Shown one piece after another: positions 1 through 7,964 of a stretch of 64,000 nt of DNA (its first letter is position 1; every line of letters starts with the position of its first letter). This DNA is from JANQRZ01 sp965215165 (lineage in GTDB: Bacteria > Bacteroidota > Rhodothermia > Rhodothermales > JANQRZ01). The notes under the pieces were generated by a model. The model made no database searches, was not told the DNA's origin, and worked only from the letters and a program-made list of their open reading frames with translations. The translations under genes were made by a program, and so were the position numbers. The DNA lies in contig CBDCCX010000006.1 of the NCBI GenBank assembly GCA_965215165.1, forward strand, positions 1,116,001 to 1,180,000. Direction: 5' to 3'.

Positions 1-2
1 AC

Positions 3-440
3 CGCCTCTGGGCGCAGAACGGCGTCGTGATCTTCGACGACCAGCCCTCCCCCGGCCTCTACTCCGGCGACTCGAACGGGCTGGTGCTCGACAACGTGGA
101 GGTCTTCCTGAACGGGCACCTCCAGTACCTCATTGGGCGAGGCAAGAAAAGCGTTATCGGTCTTCAGAATGTGCGCGTCCAGTCGCTGCCCGGTACAACC
201 TCCTCGCTGAACGCCGTGCTCCCAACCGGGGCCTCCGGGACCGGACCGCTCGTCTTCGTCGATGACCTCGACCTCGGCGTGCCACTCCGCGCCGGGTTCG
301 CCCGCGTCCACGGGAAGTCGGCCACGCCGAGGGTGCGGCTGTGCGCCGACGAGCCGGTGCAGGGCCTCGCCTCCACTGTTTCCGCCGCCGAGTGCGCGGA
401 GCTGCGCGCGCGCTACCGCTCCGCCCTCCCCGGCCGCTGA
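3..440 (+). CDS. C-terminal part of an unknown protein (possibly beta-helical)
   Basis: The reading frame is already open at the left edge, so only the last ~145 residues are present and the start lies outside the window. The visible part has short alternating strand-like stretches rich in Gly, Asn, Val and Leu (around VLDNVEVFLNGHLQYLIG and VIGLQNVRVQSL). Such rungs are often seen in right-handed beta-helix or polysaccharide-lyase-like secreted proteins. No catalytic motif and no type IX secretion tail can be seen; the protein ends in an Arg/Ala-rich stretch. The fold assignment is only an impression. A gene is likely because the frame has normal high-GC codon use and stops just before the converging DUF421 gene. 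Confidence 0.55.
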   Translation, partial: RLWAQNGVVIFDDQPSPGLYSGDSNGLVLDNVEVFLNGHLQYLIGRGKKSVIGLQNVRVQSLPGTTSSLNAVLPTGASGTGPLVFVDDLDLGVPLRAGFARVHGKSATPRVRLCADEPVQGLASTVSAAECAELRARYRSALPGR

Positions 441-469
441 GCGACAGCCGTCCGCCGCCGTAGTGCCGA

Positions 470-1033
470 CTAGGTGGCTACCGGGTCGTGGCGCTGCCCG
501 TCGTCGAGCTGGTCCAGGCGGTCGGTACCGGCGACGCTGGCTAGCGCCTCGTGCTTGCCCCCGGACGGCAGGCTCTCGATGACCACCATCGTCCCGTCGG
601 TTTCGAGGACGACCCCGGCTGCGTCGGTCATGCTCGACCCGCCGCTGGCCCGGATGGCGGCGCGGATCTCTTCGGTCGAGACCCGCTCGCGGCGCATGGC
701 TTCCTCGAGGAAGCGGCCCTGGTAGAAGAGCAGCGTAGGCTGCGCCTTGATGAGCCGCTGGAAGCCCTCGGAGCGCACAGAGAGCCAGGTGACGACGTAT
801 TGCAGCAGCACCAGCAGGCTCAGCGCCACCAGGCCGTCGACGAGCGGCGTGTCCTTCGACAGCAGCGTCGCGGCGAACGTCGAGCCGAGCGCGACGGTGA
901 TGACGAAGTCGAAGGCGTTCATCTTCGAGAGCGTCCGCTTGCCCGAGAGGCGGAGCACGAGCACGAGCGCGGCGTAGCCCAGCGTGCCGACGACGACGAT
1001 GCGGGCGAGGGCCTCCCACGAGGAGAAGAACAT
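470..1033 (-). CDS. DUF421 (YetF/YcaP-like) membrane protein
   Basis: About 187 residues. Three hydrophobic segments in the first ~85 residues are followed by a soluble C-terminal domain, the usual DUF421 architecture. The signature run GKRTLSKMNAFDFVITVALG, with the later stretch LLFYQGRFLEEAMRRERVS and STEEIRAAIR, is typical of the family; its biochemical role is unknown, and B. subtilis members are spore or membrane proteins. I start at the ATG at 1033, because residues upstream of it in the same frame are Arg/Ala-rich non-coding-looking sequence and the first membrane helix begins right after this Met. The neighbour on the same strand is a small DUF2188 protein; the two could form a short membrane-stress unit, but nothing proves it. 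Confidence 0.85.
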   Translation of the reverse strand: MFFSSWEALARIVVVGTLGYAALVLVLRLSGKRTLSKMNAFDFVITVALGSTFAATLLSKDTPLVDGLVALSLLVLLQYVVTWLSVRSEGFQRLIKAQPTLLFYQGRFLEEAMRRERVSTEEIRAAIRASGGSSMTDAAGVVLETDGTMVVIESLPSGGKHEALASVAGTDRLDQLDDGQRHDPVAT

Positions 1034-1162
1034 GGCGGTAGTCTGGAGAGGTGATGGGCAGAGACAAGGCGCTCCTCCCGCGGCAGGTTCTCCACGTCGC
1101 CGGCACGCGGCGGCGCGAGCACTGCGACCCGTCGCGGCGGCCACGAGCCGGTCGCCGGGCGG

Positions 1163-1480
1163 TCAGTCGCGGCGCAGGAACCACACGAGGCCGCCGAGGC
1201 CGAGCGCGAGCGCCAGGCCCGTCAGCACGGGCGGCGTCGTCAGGATCGCGGTGAGGGCGTTCTCCTCGCGCACGGCCGTGTCGAACGAGTGCTGGCCCTC
1301 GATGGTGCCGTCCTCGCCGTGGATCACGACCCGGCTCGGGGCCTGCCGCCGGGCGAACGTCTCGGCGTGGCCGATAGCCTCCTTTTGCGTGGCGGCCGTG
1401 CGCGACGCCTGCTCGACGCCCTGCTTCTTGACGGCCCACTCGTCCCCACTCGGGACGACATGGTAAACGGTCTGTGCCAT
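1163..1480 (-). CDS. DUF2188 protein with C-terminal membrane anchor
   Basis: A 105-residue protein. Residues ~4-65 match the DUF2188 pattern: VYHVVPSGDEWAVKKQG, then a run of Ala/Thr-rich helix with KEAIGHAETFARRQ, and VVIHGEDGTIEGQHSFD. DUF2188 domains are small alpha/beta units of unknown function that often occur in stress-inducible proteins. Residues ~78-102 form one transmembrane helix followed by a short Arg-rich end, so the domain is probably tethered to the membrane. It is transcribed towards the DUF421 gene, with a ~130 bp gap. Confidence 0.8.
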   Translation of the reverse strand: MAQTVYHVVPSGDEWAVKKQGVEQASRTAATQKEAIGHAETFARRQAPSRVVIHGEDGTIEGQHSFDTAVREENALTAILTTPPVLTGLALALGLGGLVWFLRRD

Positions 1481-1564
1481 AGCTCTTTCTCGCTGCGTTC
1501 GTGAGGTGGATCGGTGGATGGGCTGCCATGATACGGACGCGCCCTCACAGGCGGCGACCTCGAC

Positions 1565-1850
1565 TTATGACGCTCCCATACCCTGCAACATCTGTCCAGC
1601 CGCGATATGCACGGCATCCATGGTCACCTTCGGAGGAGAGGAGACCTCAAGGGCGAGAGACTCGGCAAGGTCAGCTATTTCCTCTGCTACGTCGAGGTTG
1701 GGGGTGCCGCCGAGCGCATGGAGCCACCGCTGCGCCGCGTCAGGGTCGCCTGTCTTAGACTCTGGTCTCTCATGGGACCTCGCAACCCTGGCAGACACTC
1801 GGCACGCCTCGGCTGGGTCGAGCTCTACGAAGAGACCAGTACAGTGGGGC
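1565..1850 (-). pseudogene. C-terminal remnant of a PIN-domain (VapC-like) protein
   Basis: An open leftward frame beginning directly after the stop of the reductase pseudogene. It encodes a plausible PIN C-terminal half: LDVAEEIADLAESLALEVS, then SPPKVTMDAVHIAAGQ. This resembles the helix-plus-acidic-loop (V.DAxHIA) segment of VapC-like PIN nucleases, where the Asp is a metal ligand. The N-terminal half with the first conserved Asp is not visible, no convincing start codon or antitoxin partner is present, and the frame ends shortly after the DAVHIA segment. I therefore read it as a decayed toxin fragment. It could also be a chance open frame; the resemblance is from memory, not from an alignment. 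Confidence 0.35.
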
Positions 1851-1853
1851 AGT

Positions 1854-2776
1854 TCACCGCCCGAACTCTTCCGACAACAAATCGTGGTTCAGCATCGCGC
1901 CCGCTACCGTCCCGCTAGCGGCAGCCGTCGGGACGGACTGCGGGCCGGGGCCAACGTCCCCCGCGACGAAAACGCCTGGGATTGGTGTCCGGCCTACGGC
2001 GTCAGCTTCGACCCTCCCTTCGCCTGAGAGTGGGCAACCGAGTCGGTGAGGAAGGTCCGACCGAAGTTCTTGCTTCGGGGCCAAGAACAAACCCGAGCGG
2101 GGTACACGCTCGCCCCCTTCGAGCACGACCGCTTCGAGTTGGCCTCGCACCCCGGCGAGGCGCTCGACAGGCTCCTCCCGGACAACGATTCCATTTCGCT
2201 CGACCCTCGCACGCTCGTCGTCCGCCAGCCCGGACGGCCCATCGGTGAACAGGACGAGGTCGTCACTCCACCCCCGGATGAGCGTGGCAGGTGGAGCGCC
2301 GTCTCGCCCTTCCCGTAGAGTGCTAGCGGGCGACCCGCGACCTCCCATCCGTGGCAATACGGGCAGTGGAACACGCCGGTCCCCCACAGCTTGCTGAAGC
2401 CTGGCAGGTCGGGGAGCACGTCTCGGACGCCAGTCGCCAGCACGATCCCACGTGCGGAGAGGACATCGCCGCTGGCGAACGTCACGCGGAACCCGTCCTC
2501 TGTGCACTCGGCATCCGTCGCCCACTCCTCACGGACGGTCACGTCGTACGGAGTGAGCTGCTCCCGACCGATCTGGACGAGATCCGCCGGGGCAGCTCCG
2601 TCCCGGGTGAACACGTTGTGGGCGGCGTCGGCCGGAGCGTTTCGGGTCGGACCGTCAGCAGCGACAAGGACGCGGCGACGTGAGCGGCCGAGCGCGAGGG
2701 CAGCGCTGAGGCCGGCTGGGCCACCGCCGATGACGATGGCGTCGAAAGAGGTGGGTGAGGTCGCGCTGAGTTCCAT
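1854..2776 (-). pseudogene. Thioredoxin-reductase-like FAD/NAD(P) oxidoreductase, frameshifted
   Basis: The first half encodes a Rossmann FAD-binding motif (IVIGGGPAGLSAALALGRS, near residue 13) and the redox-active CPYC in FHCPYCHGWEVAG, then the NADPH-domain start LALYGKGETALHL. The rest (TLIRGWSDDLVLFTDGPSG through the second FAD motif GVFVAGDVGPGPQSV) is in another frame. The switch falls at about 2286-2291. One extra G in the gene strand there would give the expected ALHLATLIRGW, so a single-base deletion is the simplest explanation. Both halves are otherwise full length and well conserved, so the lesion is recent or is a sequencing error. The start is the ATG at 2776. The family reduces small thioredoxin-like partners or disulfides; the partner here is unknown. 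Confidence 0.85.
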
Positions 2777-3197
2777 AAGGCGGCTGACGGGGAATACCGA
2801 AGCGGCGGTGGCGACTCCGATGGTCTCCTCTGCTGCAAAGCTCAAATCCCGTCATCTCGACCGAGCGCAGCGAGTGGAGAGATCTCTAGTGGCGGGACGT
2901 TCTAGGTCGAGACGAGGTCCCTCAGCTGTTGACTGCCGTGCGCCGAGCGGTGTTGCCCAAATAGGCGCTGTGGCACATGACCTCTCCCAACCTGCTCGGA
3001 GAGGACCAGGCATGGTTCGACCTGTCCTTACAGTCAGCCGTGCGTAACCGTCAGCTATGCGTGGGCTGGAGGGGGAGAGCGGACCGAGCTACTCCGAAGC
3101 AGATTTGACGGACGGTTCGCGCGAGGCAACCCGGTCAGATTGCGCTCCTTCGTTTCCCGCAGACCGACCTTTCGCTGGGTCTGCACGACCGACGGTC
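2777..3197. other. 421-bp intergenic region without a recognisable gene
   Basis: Both flanking genes are transcribed leftward, so the right part is the 3' side of the actin-like gene and the left part the 5' side of the reductase pseudogene. I see no coding frame with family resemblance on either strand. The only structured element is the repeat at 2851-2886. A weak stem (CCTCTCC...GGAGAGG) lies near 2980-3004. Confidence 0.5.
2851..2886. repeat. Dispersed intergenic repeat of the 'GTCATCTCGACCGAGCGCAGCGAG' type
   Basis: This 36-bp stretch begins GTCATCTCGACCGAGCGCAG and ends GAGTGGAGAGATCTC. It has internal complementarity (GAGATCTC, and CTCG against CGAG). From general knowledge, near-identical units occur scattered between genes in many Bacteroidota/Rhodothermota genomes. 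Only one copy is present in this window. Confidence 0.5.
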
Positions 3198-4235
3198 CTA
3201 CATGTCCTCCCAGAACTCGTCGGGCATGTCCTGGGCGAGCGCGAGCGCGCCCGAGGCCCCGGCGAAGAGCGGGTCGTCGACGGTGCGGACGCGGCAGGGG
3301 CCGTACTCCGAGAGCGCGGCCTCGAGCGCCTCGGCGATGCCCTTGATCTGGCTGCCGCCGCCGGCGAGGAAGATGTTCTTCTTGAGCACCTCCTGGAAGT
3401 CCGGGTCGTAGCGCGCGATCAGCTCGATCGTCGCCTCGGTGACGACCGGGATGATGGCCTCGCAGGCCTCGCGCAGCTCCTTCGACACGTCCACGTCGGT
3501 CAGCTTGCCGTCGACGGCGGCCTTCATCGGGAGCGTGCCGTTCGCGGAGCCGACGTAGCCATACTGCTCCTTGAAGTGGCGGACGGCGGTCTGGGAGAAC
3601 TTGGCCTCGGGGTGGCGCTCGGCGAGCAGGCCCTGGAGCTGGCGGTCGACGAAGTCGCCGGCCGTGGTGAGCGTGCGCTGGTCCTCGTCGGTCGGCATGG
3701 TGCCGTGCATCACGCAGAAGTCGACTGTGCCCGCGCCGATGTCGATCACGAAGGCGTTCGAGAGCGCGTCGAGGCCGTAGGCGACGGCGAACGGCTCGGA
3801 GACGACCATCAGCGCGTCGGCGTACTCCTTGACCGCGTCGCGGATGGCGAGCTTGTTGACCTTGAGCGCCTCGGCCGGGACGCCGACGGCCGCCTGGATG
3901 CGCTGGCCCTCGGCGGGCTCGACCTGCTCGATGAGGTGGTGGATCAGCTCGCGCACGGCCTCCTCGTCGCGCTCGGTGCCGTCGCGGATGACGCCGTTCT
4001 CGAGCGGGCGCACGAGGTGGACCGACATCCGGTTCTCGACGGCCTGCTCGCCGAAGAGGACGTCCTCGCCGAGCATCTTGCGCGCGACGAAGTCCTTCGG
4101 CCAGCCGACGTAGCTCTCGACCCAGGTCTTCTTGCCGTTCGAGGCGACGATGGCGCTGCGCGAGGTGCCGAGGTCGATGCCGATGTGGAGCGGCTCGGTC
4201 TTCTTGGTGGGCTTAGTCGTGGTTTTCTTCGCCAT
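3198..4235 (-). CDS. Actin-like ATPase, MamK/MreB-like
   Basis: 345 residues with the actin/Hsp70 nucleotide motifs: phosphate-1 IGIDLGTSRSAI (residues ~18-29), phosphate-2 FVIDIGAGTVDFCVM, and adenosine motif IFLAGGGSQIKGI near the end. The details fit MamK, the magnetosome filament protein, better than MreB: VGWPKDFVA after the first strand, VVSEPFAVAYGLDALSNA, and GTMPTDEDQRTLTTAGDFVD followed by LLAERHPEAKF. This similarity is from my memory of MamK sequences. A Lys/Thr-rich 14-residue N-terminus precedes the first strand. Its start lies 23 bp inside the end of the amidase gene, so the two are probably translationally coupled, downstream of dnaG. No other magnetosome genes are present. 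It presumably forms a cytoplasmic filament; cargo is unknown. Confidence 0.85.
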   Translation of the reverse strand: MAKKTTTKPTKKTEPLHIGIDLGTSRSAIVASNGKKTWVESYVGWPKDFVARKMLGEDVLFGEQAVENRMSVHLVRPLENGVIRDGTERDEEAVRELIHHLIEQVEPAEGQRIQAAVGVPAEALKVNKLAIRDAVKEYADALMVVSEPFAVAYGLDALSNAFVIDIGAGTVDFCVMHGTMPTDEDQRTLTTAGDFVDRQLQGLLAERHPEAKFSQTAVRHFKEQYGYVGSANGTLPMKAAVDGKLTDVDVSKELREACEAIIPVVTEATIELIARYDPDFQEVLKKNIFLAGGGSQIKGIAEALEAALSEYGPCRVRTVDDPLFAGASGALALAQDMPDEFWEDM

Positions 4236-5376
4236 CGGGAGTGTTGGTCAGATTCGTGAACGGCCGGTCTTGAAGGTACGCCGCAATCCCCTCCTCGAGC
4301 GAGCGGGCGAGGGTTTCACGGTGGGCGTCGGTGCCGAGCCGGGCCTCTTCGTCGGCGTTGCTGATGGCCGCCATCTCGGCCAGGATCGCCGGGGCCTCGA
4401 CGCCGAGCAGGACGACGAACGGGCCGGCCTTGACGCCCCAATCGTCGGCCTCGGCGCTGACCTCGCGGACGCGCGCGACGAGCGACGCCTGGACGGACTC
4501 GGCGAGGTGCTTCGACTCCTCGAGCTTGACCGTCGTCCCGGCCCGCTCGAGGAGGTCGTTGAACTCGGCGACGGAGTAGTCGGCCGCCGCGTTCTCGCCG
4601 TGCGCGAGGCGCAGCGCGGTGGCGTCGCCGCCGAGCCCGAAGTAGTAGGTCTCGAGCGGGGCCACGTCGGGGTCGGGGATGGAGTTGACGTGGAGCGAGA
4701 CGAAGAGGTCGGCCCCGTGCTCGTTGGCGAAGGCGACGCGGTCCTGGAGCGGCACCGCGACGTCGGTCTCCCGCGTGAGCAGGACGCGCGCGCCGCTGCG
4801 CGCGAGGCGGTCCCGGAGGCGGCGCGCCACGTCGAGCGTGACGTCCTTTTCCCGCATCCCGTCGGCTCCGAGCGCACCGGGGTCGCGCCCGCCGTGCCCC
4901 GGGTCGAGCACGATGGTGTTGACCTGGAGGTTGAACAGCTCGGCCATCGGCAGCCGCGTCGGACTCGTCTCGGCGGACGCCCGCCCCGTCGCGCCGAGCG
5001 TGGGCACGCTGAGCGTGGGCACGATGAGCGACGGCCCGGCGACGATGCCCGCGCGCGCGGCGGGCGGCGGCGGCTCTTTCCCGAGGCCGAGCACGCCGGC
5101 GACGAGCAGCCCGGCCAGGCCGAGCAAGGCGGCCGGCATCCACCGCGACGCCGGGCGCGGCTGGACCGTCGGACGAGGCGGGGCCAGGCGGCGGATGCGG
5201 CGCGGCTGAGGCGCGCGCGACGCGGCGTGCAGGTTGTCCTCGTAGACAGCCTGCAAGATGTCGCGCTTGCTGGAGGGGTCGGCGGGGGTCACGTCGGCAG
5301 AGCAGGTGGTGGAGGAACTATCGGCCACGGGACGCACGGAGTATACCCACGGATGGGGAGCGAGGACGAAGGACAC
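4213..5376 (-). CDS. N-acetylmuramoyl-L-alanine amidase (Amidase_3), membrane-anchored
   Basis: 387 residues. A ~80-residue cytoplasmic, Pro/Arg-rich N-terminus leads to one transmembrane helix (~80-99), then a Pro-rich linker and an AmiC-type catalytic domain from ~152. Zinc ligands and catalytic residues are visible: His161 in VLDPGHGGRDPGA, Glu176 in GMREKDVTLD, His229 in VSLHVNS and Glu334 in APAILAEMA. It should cleave the amide bond between MurNAc and the stem peptide in the periplasm, aiding cell separation or wall remodelling. The long cytoplasmic segment is unusual, since most AmiC proteins have only a signal peptide; a downstream start is possible, but the helix would remain. The gene lies 22 bp after dnaG and overlaps the actin-like gene, suggesting a link between filament and wall. 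Confidence 0.9.
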   Translation of the reverse strand: MSFVLAPHPWVYSVRPVADSSSTTCSADVTPADPSSKRDILQAVYEDNLHAASRAPQPRRIRRLAPPRPTVQPRPASRWMPAALLGLAGLLVAGVLGLGKEPPPPAARAGIVAGPSLIVPTLSVPTLGATGRASAETSPTRLPMAELFNLQVNTIVLDPGHGGRDPGALGADGMREKDVTLDVARRLRDRLARSGARVLLTRETDVAVPLQDRVAFANEHGADLFVSLHVNSIPDPDVAPLETYYFGLGGDATALRLAHGENAAADYSVAEFNDLLERAGTTVKLEESKHLAESVQASLVARVREVSAEADDWGVKAGPFVVLLGVEAPAILAEMAAISNADEEARLGTDAHRETLARSLEEGIAAYLQDRPFTNLTNTPDGEENHD

Positions 5377-5398
5377 AGCCGTCCCTCTCCTCTCGAAA

Positions 5399-7300
5399 CT
5401 ACCCCTCCTCCCACTCGAGGAAGGCGCGGCGCTCGATCTGCCCCTTGAGCTGCTGCAGCTCTTGCATCTCGCGCTGGAGCGCCGTCAGCTCCTCGCCCGC
5501 CTGCTCGGCGGCGTACGTCTGGCGCATGACGCGGGCGATGGCCTCCTCCACGCGGTCGAGCTTGAGCAGCGTCATCGCGCTCGCCGCCGACTCGTAGGGC
5601 TCGCCGTTGAGCTCCGGCACGGTGATCCCGGCCAGGCGCTTCCAGTTCTCGGAGACGGCGTGGCGGTCCACGAGCACGCCGGTGGCGATCTGCTGCACGG
5701 CCGGCCCGAACGCGCCGCCGACGAACGCCTCGCGGTCCACGCCCCCGCCCTGGTACTGCTCCAGGATGTGCTGGACCGTCTGGCGGACCGGGCCGTCGGA
5801 GAACTCGTCCAGGCCCATCCGCCCGAGGACGTGCTCGACCATCGGGCGGCCGTGCTCCAGCATCAGCCGGACGAGGGCTCCCTCCTCGGGGCGCATCTGG
5901 AACGGGACCGGCGGCGGCGCGGCGTCCTCGTCCTCGGGCGGCGGCGGTGCCGGGCGCGGGTGGGCCGGGCGCACCCCGCCGCCCTTGACCAGGTCGCGGA
6001 ACTGGGCGCGGAGGTGGATGTCCGGCACGCCGAGCTGCTCGGCCGCGAGGCGGATGTAGCCGTCCTGCGCGACGGTGTCGGGAATCTGGGCGACCGAGTC
6101 GAGGATCGCGCGCGCGGCCTCGGCCTGGCCCTCGGGCGTGGCGAGCGTGCCGGCCCGGCGGGCGGCGGCGACCTGGAAGTGGACGAAGCTCTGGCGCTCC
6201 TTCTGGAGGTAGTTGCGGAACGCCTCGCCCCCGAACTGCTGCACGAACGAGTCCGGGTCCGCCCCCTCGGGCAGGGACACCACGTAGGCGGCGAGGCCCT
6301 CGCGCAGGATCAGGTCGATGCCGCGGAGCGCGGCTGCCGCCCCGGCCGAGTCGGCGTCGTAGAGCAGCAAGACCCGCTTGGCGTAGCGGCCGAGGGCCTT
6401 GACCTGATCCGGCGTGAGCGCCGTCCCGCTGGAGGCGACCACGTTCTCGACGCCCGCCTGGTAGAGCGCGGTCACGTCGGTGTAGCCCTCGACCAGGATC
6501 GCCTCCTCCTCGCGGCGGATGGCCTGCTTGCCCTGGAACAGCCCGTAGAGCACGCGGCCCTTGGAGTAGACCCGGGTCTCGGGCGAGTTGATGTACTTCG
6601 GCGGCGTGTAGTCGCCCGTGGCCGGTTTGCTGTCGGGCAGCACGCGCCCGCCGAAGCCGAGGACCTTGCCGACGTGCGAGAGGATCGGGAACATGGCCCG
6701 CTCGCGGAAGCGGTCGTGCATCCCGTCGCCGTTTTTGTTGGGGAGCACGAGGCCGGCCGCGTCGAGGGTCTCGGGTTTGATCTGCGCCGCTTCGGCGGCC
6801 TTGAGGAGGCCGTCCCACGCGTCCGGCGCGAAGCCGAGCCCGAAGGTCTTGATGGTTTCCGGCGAGAGGCCTCGGCTCTCGAAGTAGCCCAGCCCGCGCT
6901 GCCGCCCGGCGTCGGTGCGCGTGAGCTGCTCGTAGTACCACCGCGCGGCGAAGCGGAGCGCGTGGAGCGCCGACTCCTTCTGGTCGGCGTGCGGGTCGCC
7001 GTCGCCCTCGGCCGGAAGCTCGATGCCGGCCTGCTCGGCGAGCATCCGCACGGTCTCGGTGAAGCCCAGCCCCTCGACCTTCATCAGGAACGAGAAGGCG
7101 TCGCCGCCCTCGCCGCAGCCGAAGCACTTGAAGATGCCCATCGACGGGTTGACGTTGAACGACGGGGTCTTCTCGTTGTGGAACGGGCACAAGCCCTTGA
7201 AGTTGGAGCCGGCCTTCTTGAGCCGGACGTAGTCGCTCACCACGTCCACGATGTCGGTGGCGGCCTTGACCTCTTCGACCTTGTCTTCGGGGATACGCAT
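5399..7300 (-). CDS. dnaG: DNA primase
   Basis: 633 residues. The N-terminal CHC2 zinc finger has Cys38, His41, Cys59 and Cys62 (LCPFHNEKTPSFNV and FKCFGCGEGG). The catalytic core with a Toprim domain shows EAILVEGYTDVTALYQAG, SSGTALTPDQ and LLLYDADSAGAAA, the acidic residues that bind metal. The C-terminal third, after a Pro/Glu-rich linker, is the helicase-interacting domain. It synthesises RNA primers at the replication fork. The start ATG at 7300 gives the standard MRIPEDKVEEVK beginning. It is the first gene of a leftward trio with the amidase and the actin-like gene, an unusual neighbourhood, since dnaG more often sits beside rpoD or rpsU. Confidence 0.97.
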   Translation of the reverse strand: MRIPEDKVEEVKAATDIVDVVSDYVRLKKAGSNFKGLCPFHNEKTPSFNVNPSMGIFKCFGCGEGGDAFSFLMKVEGLGFTETVRMLAEQAGIELPAEGDGDPHADQKESALHALRFAARWYYEQLTRTDAGRQRGLGYFESRGLSPETIKTFGLGFAPDAWDGLLKAAEAAQIKPETLDAAGLVLPNKNGDGMHDRFRERAMFPILSHVGKVLGFGGRVLPDSKPATGDYTPPKYINSPETRVYSKGRVLYGLFQGKQAIRREEEAILVEGYTDVTALYQAGVENVVASSGTALTPDQVKALGRYAKRVLLLYDADSAGAAAALRGIDLILREGLAAYVVSLPEGADPDSFVQQFGGEAFRNYLQKERQSFVHFQVAAARRAGTLATPEGQAEAARAILDSVAQIPDTVAQDGYIRLAAEQLGVPDIHLRAQFRDLVKGGGVRPAHPRPAPPPPEDEDAAPPPVPFQMRPEEGALVRLMLEHGRPMVEHVLGRMGLDEFSDGPVRQTVQHILEQYQGGGVDREAFVGGAFGPAVQQIATGVLVDRHAVSENWKRLAGITVPELNGEPYESAASAMTLLKLDRVEEAIARVMRQTYAAEQAGEELTALQREMQELQQLKGQIERRAFLEWEEG

Positions 7301-7379
7301 GGGCGGGCTCGGGTGGGCGAGACATACGCACGCAGGCCCCCGGCGTTCACCCGGCCCGGCACCTTTATGCCGAGCGCGT

Positions 7380-7853
7380 CTAGGCCAGGCGCACCGCGTC
7401 GCCGAGGCGGAGCGTGCCCTCGGTGAGGACCTCGGCCCGGAGGCCGCCGCGCCCGACGAGCGCGTCGAGGATCGCCTCCTGCCCGGTCACGCGGACGAGG
7501 TAGCGGCACGGCGCGCACACGCGCACCCCGCGCAGCCGCACCGCGCCGACGAGGAACTCGCGCTTCTTCCACTCGGCGAGCGGAACGCCGCGCACGACCA
7601 AGTTGCGCCGGTGCTCGCCCGCCGCGACGGCCACGCCGAACTCGGCCTCGGCGGCCTCGAGCGCGGCGGCGTCGATCAGCGTGACCTCGCGGAGCGGGCC
7701 GGGCCAGCGGCTGAACGCGCCCTCGCCCTTCCAGTAGCGGTCGCCCTCGAGCCCGCGCCCCGGCACGGCGCGCGCCGCCGCCACGGCCCGCATCGGAGCC
7801 TTGGCTTCGGGCGCCGTGTAAATCGCTTCGAGCGTGCCGGGATCGTCGGGCAT
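7380..7853 (-). CDS. MOSC domain protein
   Basis: 157 residues spanning a single MOSC (molybdenum cofactor sulfurase C-terminal) domain: LEAIYTAPEAKAPM at the start, GRGLEGDRYW, REVTLIDAAALE, HRRNLVVRGVPL, and the conserved Cys in RLRGVRVCAPCRYL, followed by GGLRAEVLTEGTLRLGD. MOSC proteins carry persulfide on this Cys and transfer sulfur to metal cofactors; stand-alone ones such as YiiM act on N-hydroxylated substrates. The exact substrate cannot be told. I choose the ATG at 7853, not the in-frame codon 9 bp upstream, because a good -7 box (TACTTTTG) ends only ~7 nt before it, which would make the transcript nearly leaderless. Confidence 0.85.
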   Translation of the reverse strand: MPDDPGTLEAIYTAPEAKAPMRAVAAARAVPGRGLEGDRYWKGEGAFSRWPGPLREVTLIDAAALEAAEAEFGVAVAAGEHRRNLVVRGVPLAEWKKREFLVGAVRLRGVRVCAPCRYLVRVTGQEAILDALVGRGGLRAEVLTEGTLRLGDAVRLA

Positions 7854-7859
7854 AGCCCC

Positions 7860-7867
7860 CAAAAGTA
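7860..7867 (-). promoter_or_regulatory. Probable -7 box TACTTTTG of the MOSC gene
   Basis: Read on the minus strand, TACTTTTG is a perfect match to the Bacteroidota -7 consensus TAnnTTTG. It ends ~7 nt before the ATG at 7853, so transcription would begin at or next to the start codon. No clear -33 TTTG is seen at the right distance. Confidence 0.45.
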
Positions 7868-7929
7868 CGCCGCCCGACCCGCACGCGCGGACCGGGCGGC
7901 ACGGGGCCTATGTCAGAGCCTTCGGCAGC

Positions 7930-7964
7930 GGCTCTAGCGGAGCGGACGGCTCTAGCGGAGCGGA
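7930..7964. repeat. Two direct 18-bp repeats over the end of the barrel-protein gene
   Basis: GGCTCTAGCGGAGCGGA occurs twice in tandem with an 18-bp period. The right copy contains the stop codon and last codons of the outer-membrane protein gene (minus strand); the left copy is a duplicate just beyond it. It looks like a slippage duplication. Confidence 0.7.

Noticed and set aside
2846..3197. Search for a small gene or riboswitch in this gap
   Set aside because: Short open frames have no start context or family resemblance, and apart from the dispersed repeat no conserved fold could be recognised.
3198..4235. Magnetosome gene island
   Set aside because: Only a MamK-like actin is present; no mamA, B, E, I, M or similar genes in the window.
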